NCBI GenBank assembly: GCA_017623055.1
Contig: JAGAPX010000029.1
Span: 1-43,346, forward strand
DNA: 43,346 nt
Reading direction: 5' to 3'
DNA from: Phascolarctobacterium sp.
Lineage (GTDB): Bacteria; Bacillota; Negativicutes; Acidaminococcales; Acidaminococcaceae
The stretch's first letter is position 1, and every line of letters begins with the position of its first letter. Below are positions 1 to 7,589 of the stretch, piece after piece. A model generated the notes under the pieces. That model saw only the letters and a list, made by a program, of their open reading frames with translations, searched no databases and was not told the DNA's origin. A program made the translations under genes and the position numbers.

Positions 1-134
1 CTCAGATATTCATTGTCATAAGTTTTCCTTTTAAATTCCTTACCATCGTTAGGTACAAGGATAAAGGTGTAGGAACCATCTTCGCGCCAGAACTTACGAA
101 TTCGTTCTACATAGTTTGAAATTTTATTCCACAT
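1..134 (-). CDS. 5' end of an unidentified protein (partial)
   Basis: An open frame of 44 codons starts at an ATG (132-134) preceded by AAAGGGG at good spacing and runs off the left edge of the window. The peptide starts MWNKISNYVERIRKFWREDG and continues into a short hydrophobic stretch (YTFILVP) and then a basic, polar segment. A basic amphipathic N-terminus followed by such a stretch resembles the start of some membrane-anchored cell-wall peptidases of the M23 type in Negativicutes, but 44 residues are too few to claim this. A sigma70-like promoter lies upstream at 232-260. Existence of the gene is likely; its function is unknown. Confidence 0.6.
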   Translation of the reverse strand, partial: MWNKISNYVERIRKFWREDGSYTFILVPNDGKEFKRKTYDNEYL

Positions 135-231
135 CGTATCCCCTTTAAAATTACGCCTATGGCTATGTCGTTTAGCCTTTTAAAGACAAAAGGACACACC
201 CCTGCCTTATACAGACTATAACGCAGTTTTT

Positions 232-260
232 ATTGTATCATATAAAAATTGGAAAATCAA
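232..260 (-). promoter_or_regulatory. sigma70-type promoter of the left-edge gene
   Basis: Read on the minus strand: -35 TTGATT (255-260), 17-bp spacer, -10 TACAAT (232-237). The leader to the start codon is about 90 nt and contains a small hairpin (GGCTA/TAGCC, 163-179). Confidence 0.5.
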
Positions 261-301
261 AAAACTTTTCCCATAACTTAGGATGATTTATGAAAAGAAA
301 A

Positions 302-334
302 TAAAAAAACAGGGTACAACCTAGGTGTACCCTG
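302..334 (-). terminator. Rho-independent terminator of the AGCS symporter gene
   Basis: Perfect 8-bp stem CAGGGTAC/GTACCCTG (310-317 with 327-334), 9-nt loop, followed on the minus strand by a run of seven T. It lies about 20 nt past the symporter stop codon. Confidence 0.9.
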
Positions 335-354
335 CTAAACATCAGTAACAAATA

Positions 355-1767
355 TTATTTTTCTTCGTTGCCCCAGCAGTAAATACCTTTTTGGTCAGGC
401 ATTACGGACGGGTCAAATTCAGGTTCAACGATACCAGCACGTTTTTGTGCGAAGTAATCGTTCAAAGCAACGTAAGCGTATTTGCTCAGTTGAGCGATTG
501 CTACCAAGTTAACGATAGCCATCAGCGCCATGAAAAGGTCAGCCAAGTTCCAAACCAAAGGAACTTCTGCCACGCTACCAAACATTACCATACCAACTAC
601 CATTACACGGTAAATGTTCAAAGCGTTTTTGTTTTTGCTGATGAAAGGCATATTAACGTCACCATAGTAGTAGTTACCTACGATGGAGCTAAATGCAAAG
701 AGGATAATCATCAATGCCAAGAAAGTGCCTGCCCAGTTACCAATGTGTTGGGACAAAGCAAATTGTGCCAATTCAATACCAGTTTTGCCACTTGCAGCAT
801 AGTCCTTGGTCAAGAGCACGATGAAAGCAGAAGCAGTACATACCAAAAGGGTATCTACAAATACGCCGAAGGCTTGAATCAAACCTTGTTTTACCGGATG
901 GCTAGTGGTCGCAGTAGCTGCCGCGTTAGGAACAGCACCCATACCAGCTTCGTTAGAGAACAAACCACGTTTGATACCTTGCATCATTGCAGCACCAATA
1001 CCGCCACCAAGAGCAGCATCCATACCGAAAGCAGAGCTTACGATATCAGCAAGCATTTGCGGAACAAGGGAAATGTTGGAAACCACAACATAGAAAGCTA
1101 CCAAAAGGTAAATGCCTGCCATAAAGGGAACCATCATTTCAGCAACCTTTGCGATACGAGTAATACCACCAAAGATTACCAACGCAGTCAAAGCAGTAAC
1201 AACGCCACCAACAACAGCTCGATCCACGCCAAAAGCAGTGGAGAAGGAGATTGCAATGGTGTTGGATTGTACGGAGTTGAAAATCAAACCGTAGGTTACG
1301 GAAATCAAAATTGCAAAGAGCACAGCCATAGCATTGTTGCCCAATACATTTTTAATGTAGTAAGCAGGACCGCCCAAGAAGCCGCCGCCTTCACGAGGCA
1401 CTTTGTAAATTTGACCCAAGGTACTTTCTACAAAACCGGAAGCACTACCGATGAGGGCAATAAGCCACATCCAGAAAACTGCACCAGGACCACCGGCAAC
1501 AACTGCAATTGCTACGCCTGCAATGTTACCAACGCCTACACGAGATGCAGTAGAAATACAAAATGCTTGGAAAGAAGAAATATTACCTTCGCCAACGTCA
1601 GAGCCAGCAGTTTGAGTAATCAAACGCAACATTTCTTTTACGCAACGGATTTGTACGAAGCCGCTGCCAATGGTGAACCATACACCCAAACCAATCAACA
1701 TTACGATTAGAATGTAGGACCACAGCCAACCATTAAGAGTGTCAACAATGTTAGAAATAAATTCCAT
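355..1767 (-). CDS. alanine/glycine:sodium symporter (AGCS family)
   Basis: The 470-residue protein is the usual length for the amino acid-carrier-protein (AlsT/DagA) family of Na+- or H+-coupled alanine/glycine importers in the cytoplasmic membrane. It has about ten hydrophobic segments and the family signatures GVGNIAGVA (about residues 78-86) and GGPGAVFWMW (about 92-101), plus the conserved glycine-rich stretch with SNEAGMGA in the middle. Start ATG has GGGAGG about 10 nt upstream. It follows yigZ by 36 bp in the same direction with no terminator between, so it may be co-transcribed, and it ends at a strong terminator. The family call is safe; whether alanine, glycine or another small amino acid (for example glutamine) is the substrate cannot be read from the sequence. 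Confidence 0.93.
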   Translation of the reverse strand: MEFISNIVDTLNGWLWSYILIVMLIGLGVWFTIGSGFVQIRCVKEMLRLITQTAGSDVGEGNISSFQAFCISTASRVGVGNIAGVAIAVVAGGPGAVFWMWLIALIGSASGFVESTLGQIYKVPREGGGFLGGPAYYIKNVLGNNAMAVLFAILISVTYGLIFNSVQSNTIAISFSTAFGVDRAVVGGVVTALTALVIFGGITRIAKVAEMMVPFMAGIYLLVAFYVVVSNISLVPQMLADIVSSAFGMDAALGGGIGAAMMQGIKRGLFSNEAGMGAVPNAAATATTSHPVKQGLIQAFGVFVDTLLVCTASAFIVLLTKDYAASGKTGIELAQFALSQHIGNWAGTFLALMIILFAFSSIVGNYYYGDVNMPFISKNKNALNIYRVMVVGMVMFGSVAEVPLVWNLADLFMALMAIVNLVAIAQLSKYAYVALNDYFAQKRAGIVEPEFDPSVMPDQKGIYCWGNEEK

Positions 1768-1803
1768 GTTTCCTATTCCTCCCCTAAAAAACTCGGACTA
1801 GCG

Positions 1804-2421
1804 TCACAGCGGAACCTCGATAAATTCGCTGCCCTCACGTTCTAACTGCACAACCTTGTTCAAGCTTTCTGTAAGCCAAGCCTCCGCAGTCTCTTTGTCG
1901 CTGTCCTTCATCTTTAAAATAACTTTCGCTTGAAGACCGTATTCCACATCAGCAATTTCAAAAAGCTGTTGCTGATAAAGAATGTTCAAGATTTTGCCAA
2001 CATCGTTCAAATCATACATAAAGCTAAAGCGACTTACCAAAACCTTTTGAGCAATGCCTGTCGCCCTTACAGCTTCAGCAACACTGTTGGTATAAGCACG
2101 AACCAAACCACCAGCGCCCAGTTTGATACCGCCAAAATATCTGGTAACAACAGCAGCAGTATTGGTAAGCTTATTCTTACGCAACACTTCTAACATAGGC
2201 AATCCTGCCGTACCGGAAGGTTCCCCATCGTCACTGGAGCGTTGCGCCATTTCATCTACGATATAAGCAGAACAGTTATGGGTTGCGTCCCAAAACTCCT
2301 TCTTAATCGCCTTGATAAACTCTTGGGCTTCTGCTTCGCTGTTAACCTTTTTTAGCGTGCAAATGAAACGAGATTTTTCGATGACGATTTCCTGACGAAA
2401 ATCTTTGACAATAGTGAACAA
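1804..2421 (-). CDS. yigZ: YigZ/IMPACT family protein (UPF0029)
   Basis: About 205 residues, normal for bacterial YigZ. The N-terminal half holds the hallmark KSRFIC segment, the HNCSAY motif, then DDGEPSGTAGLPML and RYFGGIKLGAGGLVRAY, all diagnostic of the Impact N-terminal domain (RNase PH/ribosomal S5-like fold); the C-terminal half is the UPF0029 ferredoxin-like domain. The exact role is unresolved in the family (nucleic-acid binding, link to translation). The frame is open to a TTG at 2436, but GGAGG (2430-2434) lies inside that extension and sits 8 nt before a TTG at 2419-2421, so I place the start there. An extended -10 promoter lies just upstream. Confidence 0.92.
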   Translation of the reverse strand: MFTIVKDFRQEIVIEKSRFICTLKKVNSEAEAQEFIKAIKKEFWDATHNCSAYIVDEMAQRSSDDGEPSGTAGLPMLEVLRKNKLTNTAAVVTRYFGGIKLGAGGLVRAYTNSVAEAVRATGIAQKVLVSRFSFMYDLNDVGKILNILYQQQLFEIADVEYGLQAKVILKMKDSDKETAEAWLTESLNKVVQLEREGSEFIEVPL

Positions 2422-2450
2422 AACACAGTCCTCCAAAAAATTATGTAATT

Positions 2451-2459
2451 ATTATAACA
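2451..2459 (-). promoter_or_regulatory. extended -10 promoter for yigZ
   Basis: TGTTATAAT on the minus strand (TATAAT at 2451-2456, TG one base before). The -35 region is poor, as expected for an extended -10 promoter. About 30 bp upstream of the chosen TTG start. Confidence 0.5.
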
Positions 2460-2499
2460 TAGTTGCATAGCATTTAAAAATATTTTATGAACATAGCCA

Positions 2500-2528
2500 A
2501 AAATAAAAAGAGGGAGCATCGCTCCCTC
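2500..2528 (-). terminator. terminator of the 93-residue acidic protein gene
   Basis: Perfect 8-bp stem GAGGGAGC/GCTCCCTC (2510-2517 with 2521-2528), 3-nt loop, then a T-rich tail on the minus strand, 12 nt after the stop codon. Confidence 0.9.
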
Positions 2529-2540
2529 AAAGTAAATTCT

Positions 2541-2822
2541 TTATTCAGCTTCGCGTGCCTTACGCACAGCAACCAGTACGGGGAAGGCATCATCAGGTTT
2601 GCCTTCTACGCTACCAATTTTTTCAGCGTACTGTTCTTTAGTAAGTTGGTCAAAGTCCAAAAGCTCGTCATCGCTGAAATAATCTTCCGTACGTCTAACA
2701 GCGTCGGGCTTAATGCCTTGCCAATCTTCTTCAGCAACAAGGGGTTCAAAAACTTCGATGGTAGAAGAACTTCTGTGGTAAATTTGGATTGCATCTTCAA
2801 AAGAATAGGTAATCTTTGCCAT
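2541..2822 (-). CDS. small acidic protein of unknown function (93 aa)
   Basis: A 93-residue soluble acidic protein, rich in Glu and Asp, with no signal peptide, cysteine or membrane segment. I do not recognise the family. Start ATG is preceded by CGGAGGAATTC at optimal spacing. The gene has its own extended -10 promoter (2854-2862) and its own terminator (2500-2528), so it is a monocistronic, deliberately expressed gene rather than a spurious frame. Neighbours (DUF362 ferredoxin upstream, YigZ downstream) give no functional hint. Confidence is for the gene being real. Confidence 0.8.
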   Translation of the reverse strand: MAKITYSFEDAIQIYHRSSSTIEVFEPLVAEEDWQGIKPDAVRRTEDYFSDDELLDFDQLTKEQYAEKIGSVEGKPDDAFPVLVAVRKAREAE

Positions 2823-2853
2823 GGTGAATTCCTCCGTTCTATTCGTTGCCTTT

Positions 2854-2862
2854 ATTATATCA
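2854..2862 (-). promoter_or_regulatory. extended -10 promoter for the 93-aa gene
   Basis: TGATATAAT on the minus strand (TATAAT at 2854-2859). It lies between the DUF362 stop and the small gene's ribosome site, so the small gene can be expressed independently. Confidence 0.5.
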
Positions 2863-2911
2863 TACTTTTGGATAATTATTGTTAATTATTTGCAAAATCT
2901 TTTACGATTTT

Positions 2912-4039
2912 CTATATTTTTATGAGTTCATACTCACGAGTACCCAAGCCAATTTTTTCTGCGTGTTCGAGACACATCTTCCATTCAGAATCAGAGCTGA
3001 TGTTGTGGAAATGGTCATGACCTTGACAGCCTTCTGCGTCTTTAGCAACAGCTTCACCCAAAACAGAGTTAGGCATGGGAGGAGCAGCGCATACTAAATC
3101 AACACAAGCTTGGTCAAGGGCAACCGGGTCAAAGGAAGCCAGCATACCGATGTCTGCTACAACGGGCGCATCGTTTTCGCCGTGGCAATCGCAATAAGGA
3201 GATACATCCACAATCAAGCTAATGTGGAAGTGAGGTCTACCGTGACAAATAGCTTGCGCATATTCTGCCATTTTCTTGTTAAGATTATCAAGGCTTGCAT
3301 CGTAAATGGTGTGGATTGCATCCATGGGGCAAATACCCAGGCAACGACCACAGCCTACACACTTAGTAACATCAATAGAAGCCTTACGGTCAGTAACAGA
3401 AGGCGCACCGTGAGCGCAAATATTTACGCAACGACCACAACCGATACATTTTTTTGCATTAACCTTGGGATGACCGTCGTTGTGCATTTCCATTTTGCCT
3501 GCACGGGAACCGCCGCCCATACCAATATTTTTAATGGCACCGCCAAAGCCTGCCATTTCGTGACCTTTGAAGTGAGTGAGAGAGATAAATACATCCGCAT
3601 CCATAATGGCGCGACCAATCTTCGCTTCTTTTACCAGTTCGCCATTATGTACGGGCACATAAGCTTCATCAGTACCTTTCAAGCCGTCCGCAATGATTAC
3701 GTGGCAACCGGTGCTGAACGGAGTGAAGCCATTTTCATAAGCACTGTCGATATGTTCCAACGCTTCTTTACGACGACCAACATACAAGGTGTTGCAATCG
3801 GTAAGGAAGGGCTTGCCACCCAGTTCTTTAATTACATCAACTACTGCTTTAGCAAAATTAGGACGCAGGTAAGAAATGTTACCGGGTTCGCCAAAATGAA
3901 TTTTAATGGCGGCAAATTGCTTTTCAAAATTGATATCGCCAATGCCAGCCTTTTTAATCAGCTTTTGTAATTTTTGCGGAATGCTCATACCGCTGTGGGG
4001 AGTACGAAAATCAGTAAAGTAAACTTTGGATTTTTCCAC
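2912..4039 (-). CDS. DUF362-domain protein with two 4Fe-4S clusters
   Basis: About 375 residues. The DUF362 fold surrounds a ferredoxin insert with two CxxCxxCxxxC motifs (about residues 198-208, CIGCGRCVNIC, and 227-237, CVGCGRCLGIC), each expected to hold a 4Fe-4S cluster. Other family marks are IHFGEPGN (near 47-54) and GFGGAIKNIGMG (near 164-175). No signal peptide, so probably cytoplasmic; family members are common in anaerobes and are presumed electron carriers, with no defined reaction. The frame is open to TTG at 4057, but GGAGGG lies in that extension and fits a GTG start at 4037-4039. It follows the PHP gene by 44 bp and may be read from the znu operon or from its own weak promoter. 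Confidence 0.88.
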   Translation of the reverse strand: MEKSKVYFTDFRTPHSGMSIPQKLQKLIKKAGIGDINFEKQFAAIKIHFGEPGNISYLRPNFAKAVVDVIKELGGKPFLTDCNTLYVGRRKEALEHIDSAYENGFTPFSTGCHVIIADGLKGTDEAYVPVHNGELVKEAKIGRAIMDADVFISLTHFKGHEMAGFGGAIKNIGMGGGSRAGKMEMHNDGHPKVNAKKCIGCGRCVNICAHGAPSVTDRKASIDVTKCVGCGRCLGICPMDAIHTIYDASLDNLNKKMAEYAQAICHGRPHFHISLIVDVSPYCDCHGENDAPVVADIGMLASFDPVALDQACVDLVCAAPPMPNSVLGEAVAKDAEGCQGHDHFHNISSDSEWKMCLEHAEKIGLGTREYELIKI

Positions 4040-4083
4040 AACTATCCCTCCAACCAAATAATTTATACTTTATTCTAACATTT

Positions 4084-4899
4084 TTATAATAAACCGGGCA
4101 AATATAATTGTTCTATATGCACTTCCGGCTCGCCAAGGTAACGTCCCGGAGCAAAGGTTCCGTGGCAATCGCTACCACCGCTAATCAAAAGCTTATGCTC
4201 ATTACAATATTGGAGCAAAGCTTTTGTCGCAGCTTCATCGTGTCCGGAATGAAAGCATTCGTAGCCATCGAAGGCTTCTTCCCTGAGCATCGCCAAAACT
4301 TTTTCTAAACCAGGTCCGTGAAAGCCACTGGCTGCGTGAGCACAAAGGGCAACACCGCCAGCCCCGTGAATTGTTTTGATAACTTCGGGAATGGACGGAA
4401 ACTCTGGAAAGGCAAGGTCGTGCTCTTTCGTAAAAATGCGTTTAAAGAAATCTACCACGTCCACGCACAAGCCTTTGTCAATTAAGTAGGCAAGACTACG
4501 CCAGCCCCCGCGTCTTCTGTCATAGGTGTAATGCTCAAATTCTGCAACGCTTACGTCCCAACCATCACGTTCGAGCATAGCGATACTGTCCACATCCTTT
4601 TGGTCTAAGAGCGCTTCGTTGTGATTAAGCAGTTCTAAAAGAGGCTTGTTGGTAATGTCTATACCATAGCCTAAAATATGAAAAGATATATCATTTTTAG
4701 TAGAACAAATCTCTGCGGCAGGAATAAATTTTAACCCTGCTTCTTTCGCCAAGCGTTGAGTTTCTGCCACATTGGCAACACTGTCGTGGTCGGTAACGGC
4801 AAGGGCACCCAGCCCAACCTTTTGTGCCTCGAGAATAAGCTCTGCTGGAGTCCAGTTCCCATCGGAAGCAGTGGTATGAATATGTAAATCAGCCTTCAT
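4084..4899 (-). CDS. PHP-domain phosphoesterase
   Basis: 271 residues with the full set of PHP metal-site motifs: DLHIHTTASDG at the N-terminus, VTDHDS (about 40), HAASGFHG in the last third and GGSDCHG near the C-terminus. This layout matches the TrpH/YciV (RNase AM-like) branch, whose characterised members are 3',5'-nucleotide bisphosphatases/5'-3' exoribonucleases using Mn2+; that activity is an extrapolation here. The start ATG (4897-4899) lies inside the last codons of znuB, an 11-bp overlap preceded by GAGGAGG, so translation is coupled. The frame is open further upstream but this would run deep into znuB. Its place in a zinc-uptake operon may reflect the metal need of the enzyme (inference). 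Confidence 0.88.
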   Translation of the reverse strand: MKADLHIHTTASDGNWTPAELILEAQKVGLGALAVTDHDSVANVAETQRLAKEAGLKFIPAAEICSTKNDISFHILGYGIDITNKPLLELLNHNEALLDQKDVDSIAMLERDGWDVSVAEFEHYTYDRRRGGWRSLAYLIDKGLCVDVVDFFKRIFTKEHDLAFPEFPSIPEVIKTIHGAGGVALCAHAASGFHGPGLEKVLAMLREEAFDGYECFHSGHDEAATKALLQYCNEHKLLISGGSDCHGTFAPGRYLGEPEVHIEQLYLPGLL

Positions 4900-5761
4900 T
4901 CTTAGCCTCCTCTTCGCACACCTTGCAATGGGCACAAGGAGTAGGCGCAGGTTTATTACCAGTTTTCTTTTTGCCAAGCAGGGTGCTCACCATAAAGAGC
5001 GCAGTACAAGTCAAGACAATGGTACCACCGGGAGCAAGGTTAGCGTAATAGGAAGTGGTCAACCCCAAGGCTACGGCGATAATTCCGTAAGCCATGCTTT
5101 GCAAAATAGTTTGAGCAAAGCTTTTAGCAGTTTGCAGGGCACACGCCACAGGAATAACCATCATGGCAGAAACCAAGAGCAAACCAACAATACGCATAGA
5201 AAGCGCCACGGTCAAAGCAGTAAGCACTGCCAAAAGCATATTCAATTTATCTACGGGCAACCCTGCCACTTTGGCAGAGGTTTCATCAAAGGTTAAATAT
5301 TGCAGGGGACGATAGTACAAAATCACAAAGAGTACGGTACACAAACCCAAAGCTGCTACAATCAACAAGTCCCTACTGCTAACTGTCATCAGGCTACCAA
5401 AAAGGATGCTTCCTAAATTAAAGCCACCCTCTTTGTTCATGCTGGTAAAGATTACCGCCAAGCCCATACCACTGTAGAAGAATATCGCCAGCACCATATC
5501 CGCGGCATCGGACAGCTTAACTCTTACCCTTTCGATGGCAAGAGCACCTAAAATTGTAGCAACTGCTGCGCTAAGCACAGGACTATAACCAAAAAGGGCA
5601 CCGCCTGCTACACCGGCAAAGGCAATATGTCCTAAGCCGTCGCCAATGAGGGACTGCCTGCGCAAAACAAGGAAGCTGCCAATCAAGGGGCAGATTACTG
5701 CCATGATTAAGCCTGCCAGCCAAGCCCTTTGCATAAATTCCATTTCGAACATTTCTATCAT
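4889..5761 (-). CDS. znuB: zinc/manganese ABC transporter permease (ZnuB-like)
   Basis: 290 residues with about eight membrane segments, belonging to the ABC-3 metal permease family; the conserved GDGLGHIAFAGVA segment lies near residues 40-53 and the TFDETSAKVAGLPV coupling region near 155-168. Starts at an ATG 7 nt after AGAGG, 11 bp past znuC. The C-terminus ends in a cytoplasmic-looking tail with a Cys-rich CAHCKVCEEE element, which could bind metal and is not a usual ZnuB feature. The znuA-znuC-znuB order and the His-rich binding protein favour zinc, although manganese cannot be excluded. Confidence 0.92.
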   Translation of the reverse strand: MIEMFEMEFMQRAWLAGLIMAVICPLIGSFLVLRRQSLIGDGLGHIAFAGVAGGALFGYSPVLSAAVATILGALAIERVRVKLSDAADMVLAIFFYSGMGLAVIFTSMNKEGGFNLGSILFGSLMTVSSRDLLIVAALGLCTVLFVILYYRPLQYLTFDETSAKVAGLPVDKLNMLLAVLTALTVALSMRIVGLLLVSAMMVIPVACALQTAKSFAQTILQSMAYGIIAVALGLTTSYYANLAPGGTIVLTCTALFMVSTLLGKKKTGNKPAPTPCAHCKVCEEEAKNEG

Positions 5762-5772
5762 AAATGTTACCT

Positions 5773-6492
5773 CTATCTATAAAAATAACCGTGCTTATGA
5801 TGATGCTTCAAGGCTGCGTGCACCTCGCCCCAGAAGCAAATTCCGTGGTCAAGGCACAAAGCATTCTGCGCTGCATCAGCCGCCAACTCCAAATCGTGAC
5901 TAACCATAATGATGGTAACACCTTGCTCGCGGTTAATCTTTTTCAGCATGGCATATAGGTCTGCCTTCGCCGCAGTGTCGATACCGGTAGCAGGCTCGTC
6001 AAGAAGTAAAATCTTAGGCTGCTTCACCATTGCTCTCGCAAGAAAAACCCTTTGCTGCTGACCGCCACTAAGCTCACCAATCTTACGGTAACGCAAATCC
6101 GTCAAGTCAAAGCGTTCCATGATTTCGTTGATGGCTTTTTTATCCTCCTCATTGAAGCGGTGGATTAAGCTGTTACCCTTGAGCAAGCCTAAGCCCACAA
6201 CCTCACGGACGCTTATAGGGAAATTCTTTTGAGCACGTCCCGGATTTTGCGGAACATAGCCAATACGCTCCCAATTTTCAAACTCACTGATGGGTGTGCC
6301 GTAATAAATAATCTCACCAATGGTAGGTTCAATAACATTGGCAAGCATTTTCAAAAGGGTACTCTTGCCTGCGCCGTTGGCACCAATCACCGCAACGAAG
6401 TCCCCTTCTGTAATTTCCAAATTCAGTTTATGAAAGACCCAGCCTTCACCATAATCAAAGCCCAAGTCTTTAATTTCGATAATTTTCTTCAT
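5773..6492 (-). CDS. znuC: zinc/manganese ABC transporter ATPase (ZnuC-like)
   Basis: 239 residues, a single ATP-binding cassette: Walker A GANGAGKST (about 38-45), Q-loop near VPQNPG, signature LSGGQQQR (141-148), Walker B ILLLDEPATG (161-170), switch His in MVSHD. It energises uptake through ZnuB. The last 15 residues contain a histidine cluster (HHHKHG), a plausible metal-sensing or metal-buffering tail seen in some ZnuC proteins. Starts 9 bp after znuA stops. Confidence 0.93.
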   Translation of the reverse strand: MKKIIEIKDLGFDYGEGWVFHKLNLEITEGDFVAVIGANGAGKSTLLKMLANVIEPTIGEIIYYGTPISEFENWERIGYVPQNPGRAQKNFPISVREVVGLGLLKGNSLIHRFNEEDKKAINEIMERFDLTDLRYRKIGELSGGQQQRVFLARAMVKQPKILLLDEPATGIDTAAKADLYAMLKKINREQGVTIIMVSHDLELAADAAQNALCLDHGICFWGEVHAALKHHHKHGYFYR

Positions 6493-6501
6493 TATAATAC
6501 C

Positions 6502-7431
6502 TTATTTCGCATTCAAAGCAATTTGCAAATTATGAATGTTCTGCTGCATAATTTGCAAGTAATCTAATTTTTTCTTGCGACCTTCCTCGTTCAAGCCCTC
6601 CAAAGGATCAAGAACGGAAACTTGCGCACCAGTTTCGTCAGCCACAAGTTGCGCCAGTTTAGGATCAGTCAAAGTTTCAAAGAACACATAACGCACGTTC
6701 TCACTTTTTACAACTTTAATCAAACGCTGTAAATCAGCAGGAGTAGGTTCTGCGTGAGGGCTAAGACCATTAACAGCCAATTGCTCCAAGCCGTAATCAT
6801 CTGCCAAATGACCAAAGGCAGCGTGAGCAGTTACAAAAACTTTTTTAGGAGCGTTCTTCGCCAAATTGGTAAGCTGTGCATCTAAAGCTTTAAGCTGTTC
6901 CACGTACTTATCGCAATTATCTTGGTAATATTTAGCGTTCTTGGAGTCTGCCTCACACAGAGCAAAGGTTATGCGTTCAACCTGCACTATTGCTTTTTTA
7001 GGACTAATCCAAATATGAGGGTCTTCTTTCCCGTGGTGGCAATGATGTCCGTGCTCGTGATGTTCTTCCTCGTGAACTTCACCTGCTCGCTCGTACAAAC
7101 CTAAGCCAGTTTGCACTGCCAAAATTTTACGCTCACTTAACGCAGTCAAAGCTTGCTTTGCCCAAGGCTCCACAATGCCATTGTAAACAAAAACCTGCGC
7201 TTTACCAAGACGAGTCAAATCCGCAGGAGACGGTTCCCAATCGTGGGCTTCTGCCCCATCAGGGACGAGGGCATAGACTTCTACCTTGTCACCACCAACA
7301 TTACGCGCAAACTCTGCCATGGGGTAAAAGCTTGCAGCAACCTGTAATTTATTGGAAGCACTTTGCTTTTCACCACCGCAACCAGCAATAAGCAAGGCTA
7401 TCATTAATATGTAAAGAACTAATTTTTTCAT
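6502..7431 (-). CDS. znuA: zinc-binding lipoprotein, ABC solute-binding protein (ZnuA-like)
   Basis: About 309 residues. The N-terminus is a lipoprotein signal with lipobox LIAGC (Cys at about 17). Cluster A-I metal-binding motifs follow: HDWEPSPADL, a His-rich mobile loop (about 135-150; HEEEHHEHGHHCHHG) typical of zinc-specific members, then DPHIWISP, VTAHAAFGHLADDYGL and a late FETLTDPK/Asp region. Start ATG at 7429-7431 has GGAGGAC in front; the longer open frame has no ribosome site. It heads the znuACB-PHP operon, transcribed from the promoter at 7463-7491. The His-rich loop makes zinc the best guess. Confidence 0.94.
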   Translation of the reverse strand: MKKLVLYILMIALLIAGCGGEKQSASNKLQVAASFYPMAEFARNVGGDKVEVYALVPDGAEAHDWEPSPADLTRLGKAQVFVYNGIVEPWAKQALTALSERKILAVQTGLGLYERAGEVHEEEHHEHGHHCHHGKEDPHIWISPKKAIVQVERITFALCEADSKNAKYYQDNCDKYVEQLKALDAQLTNLAKNAPKKVFVTAHAAFGHLADDYGLEQLAVNGLSPHAEPTPADLQRLIKVVKSENVRYVFFETLTDPKLAQLVADETGAQVSVLDPLEGLNEEGRKKKLDYLQIMQQNIHNLQIALNAK

Positions 7432-7462
7432 AAGTCCTCCAAATTTATAATTATCCACATTT

Positions 7463-7491
7463 ATTCTATCGTTTACGTTGGGCATAGTCAA
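7463..7491 (-). promoter_or_regulatory. promoter of the znu operon
   Basis: Minus strand: -35 TTGACT (7486-7491), 17-bp spacer, -10 TAGAAT (7463-7468). Leader of about 25-30 nt to the znuA start. A Zur-type operator would be expected here; see the imperfect inverted repeat at 7503-7534. Confidence 0.65.
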
Positions 7492-7502
7492 TTATGTCAC
7501 TC

Positions 7503-7534
7503 TGAATAAATGTAAATTAAATTTGATAAATTCA
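7503..7534. promoter_or_regulatory. imperfect inverted repeat between divergent znuA and pncA promoters (operator candidate)
   Basis: Arms TGAATAAATG (7503-7512) and GATAAATTCA (7525-7534), 12-bp AT-rich centre, 7 of 10 positions complementary. It sits upstream of the znu -35 and overlaps the pncA -35. The position suits a regulator acting on one or both promoters; no match to a known box can be claimed. Confidence 0.3.
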
Positions 7535-7551
7535 CCAAATGGTACTACAAT
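7523..7551 (+). promoter_or_regulatory. promoter of the nicotinamidase gene
   Basis: -35 TTGATA (7523-7528), 17-bp spacer, -10 TACAAT (7546-7551); about 38 bp before the start codon. Confidence 0.6.
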
Positions 7552-7589
7552 AAAGGCACCACCTATTTATCATAAAAGGAAGTGTCAAA

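Noticed and set aside
163-183. Hairpin GGCTA/TAGCC followed by TTTT on the plus strand as a terminator
   Set aside because: Only 5 bp, no plus-strand gene upstream; more likely incidental structure in the leader of the left-edge gene.
391-1710. A 439-codon open frame on the plus strand, antisense to the AGCS symporter gene
   Set aside because: No ribosome site or promoter, implausible composition (Cys/His/Asn-rich), fully covered by a conserved gene on the other strand; an open shadow frame caused by codon bias.
3110-3970. A long plus-strand open frame antisense to the DUF362 gene
   Set aside because: Same reasons: no start signals and complete overlap with a clear ferredoxin-like gene.
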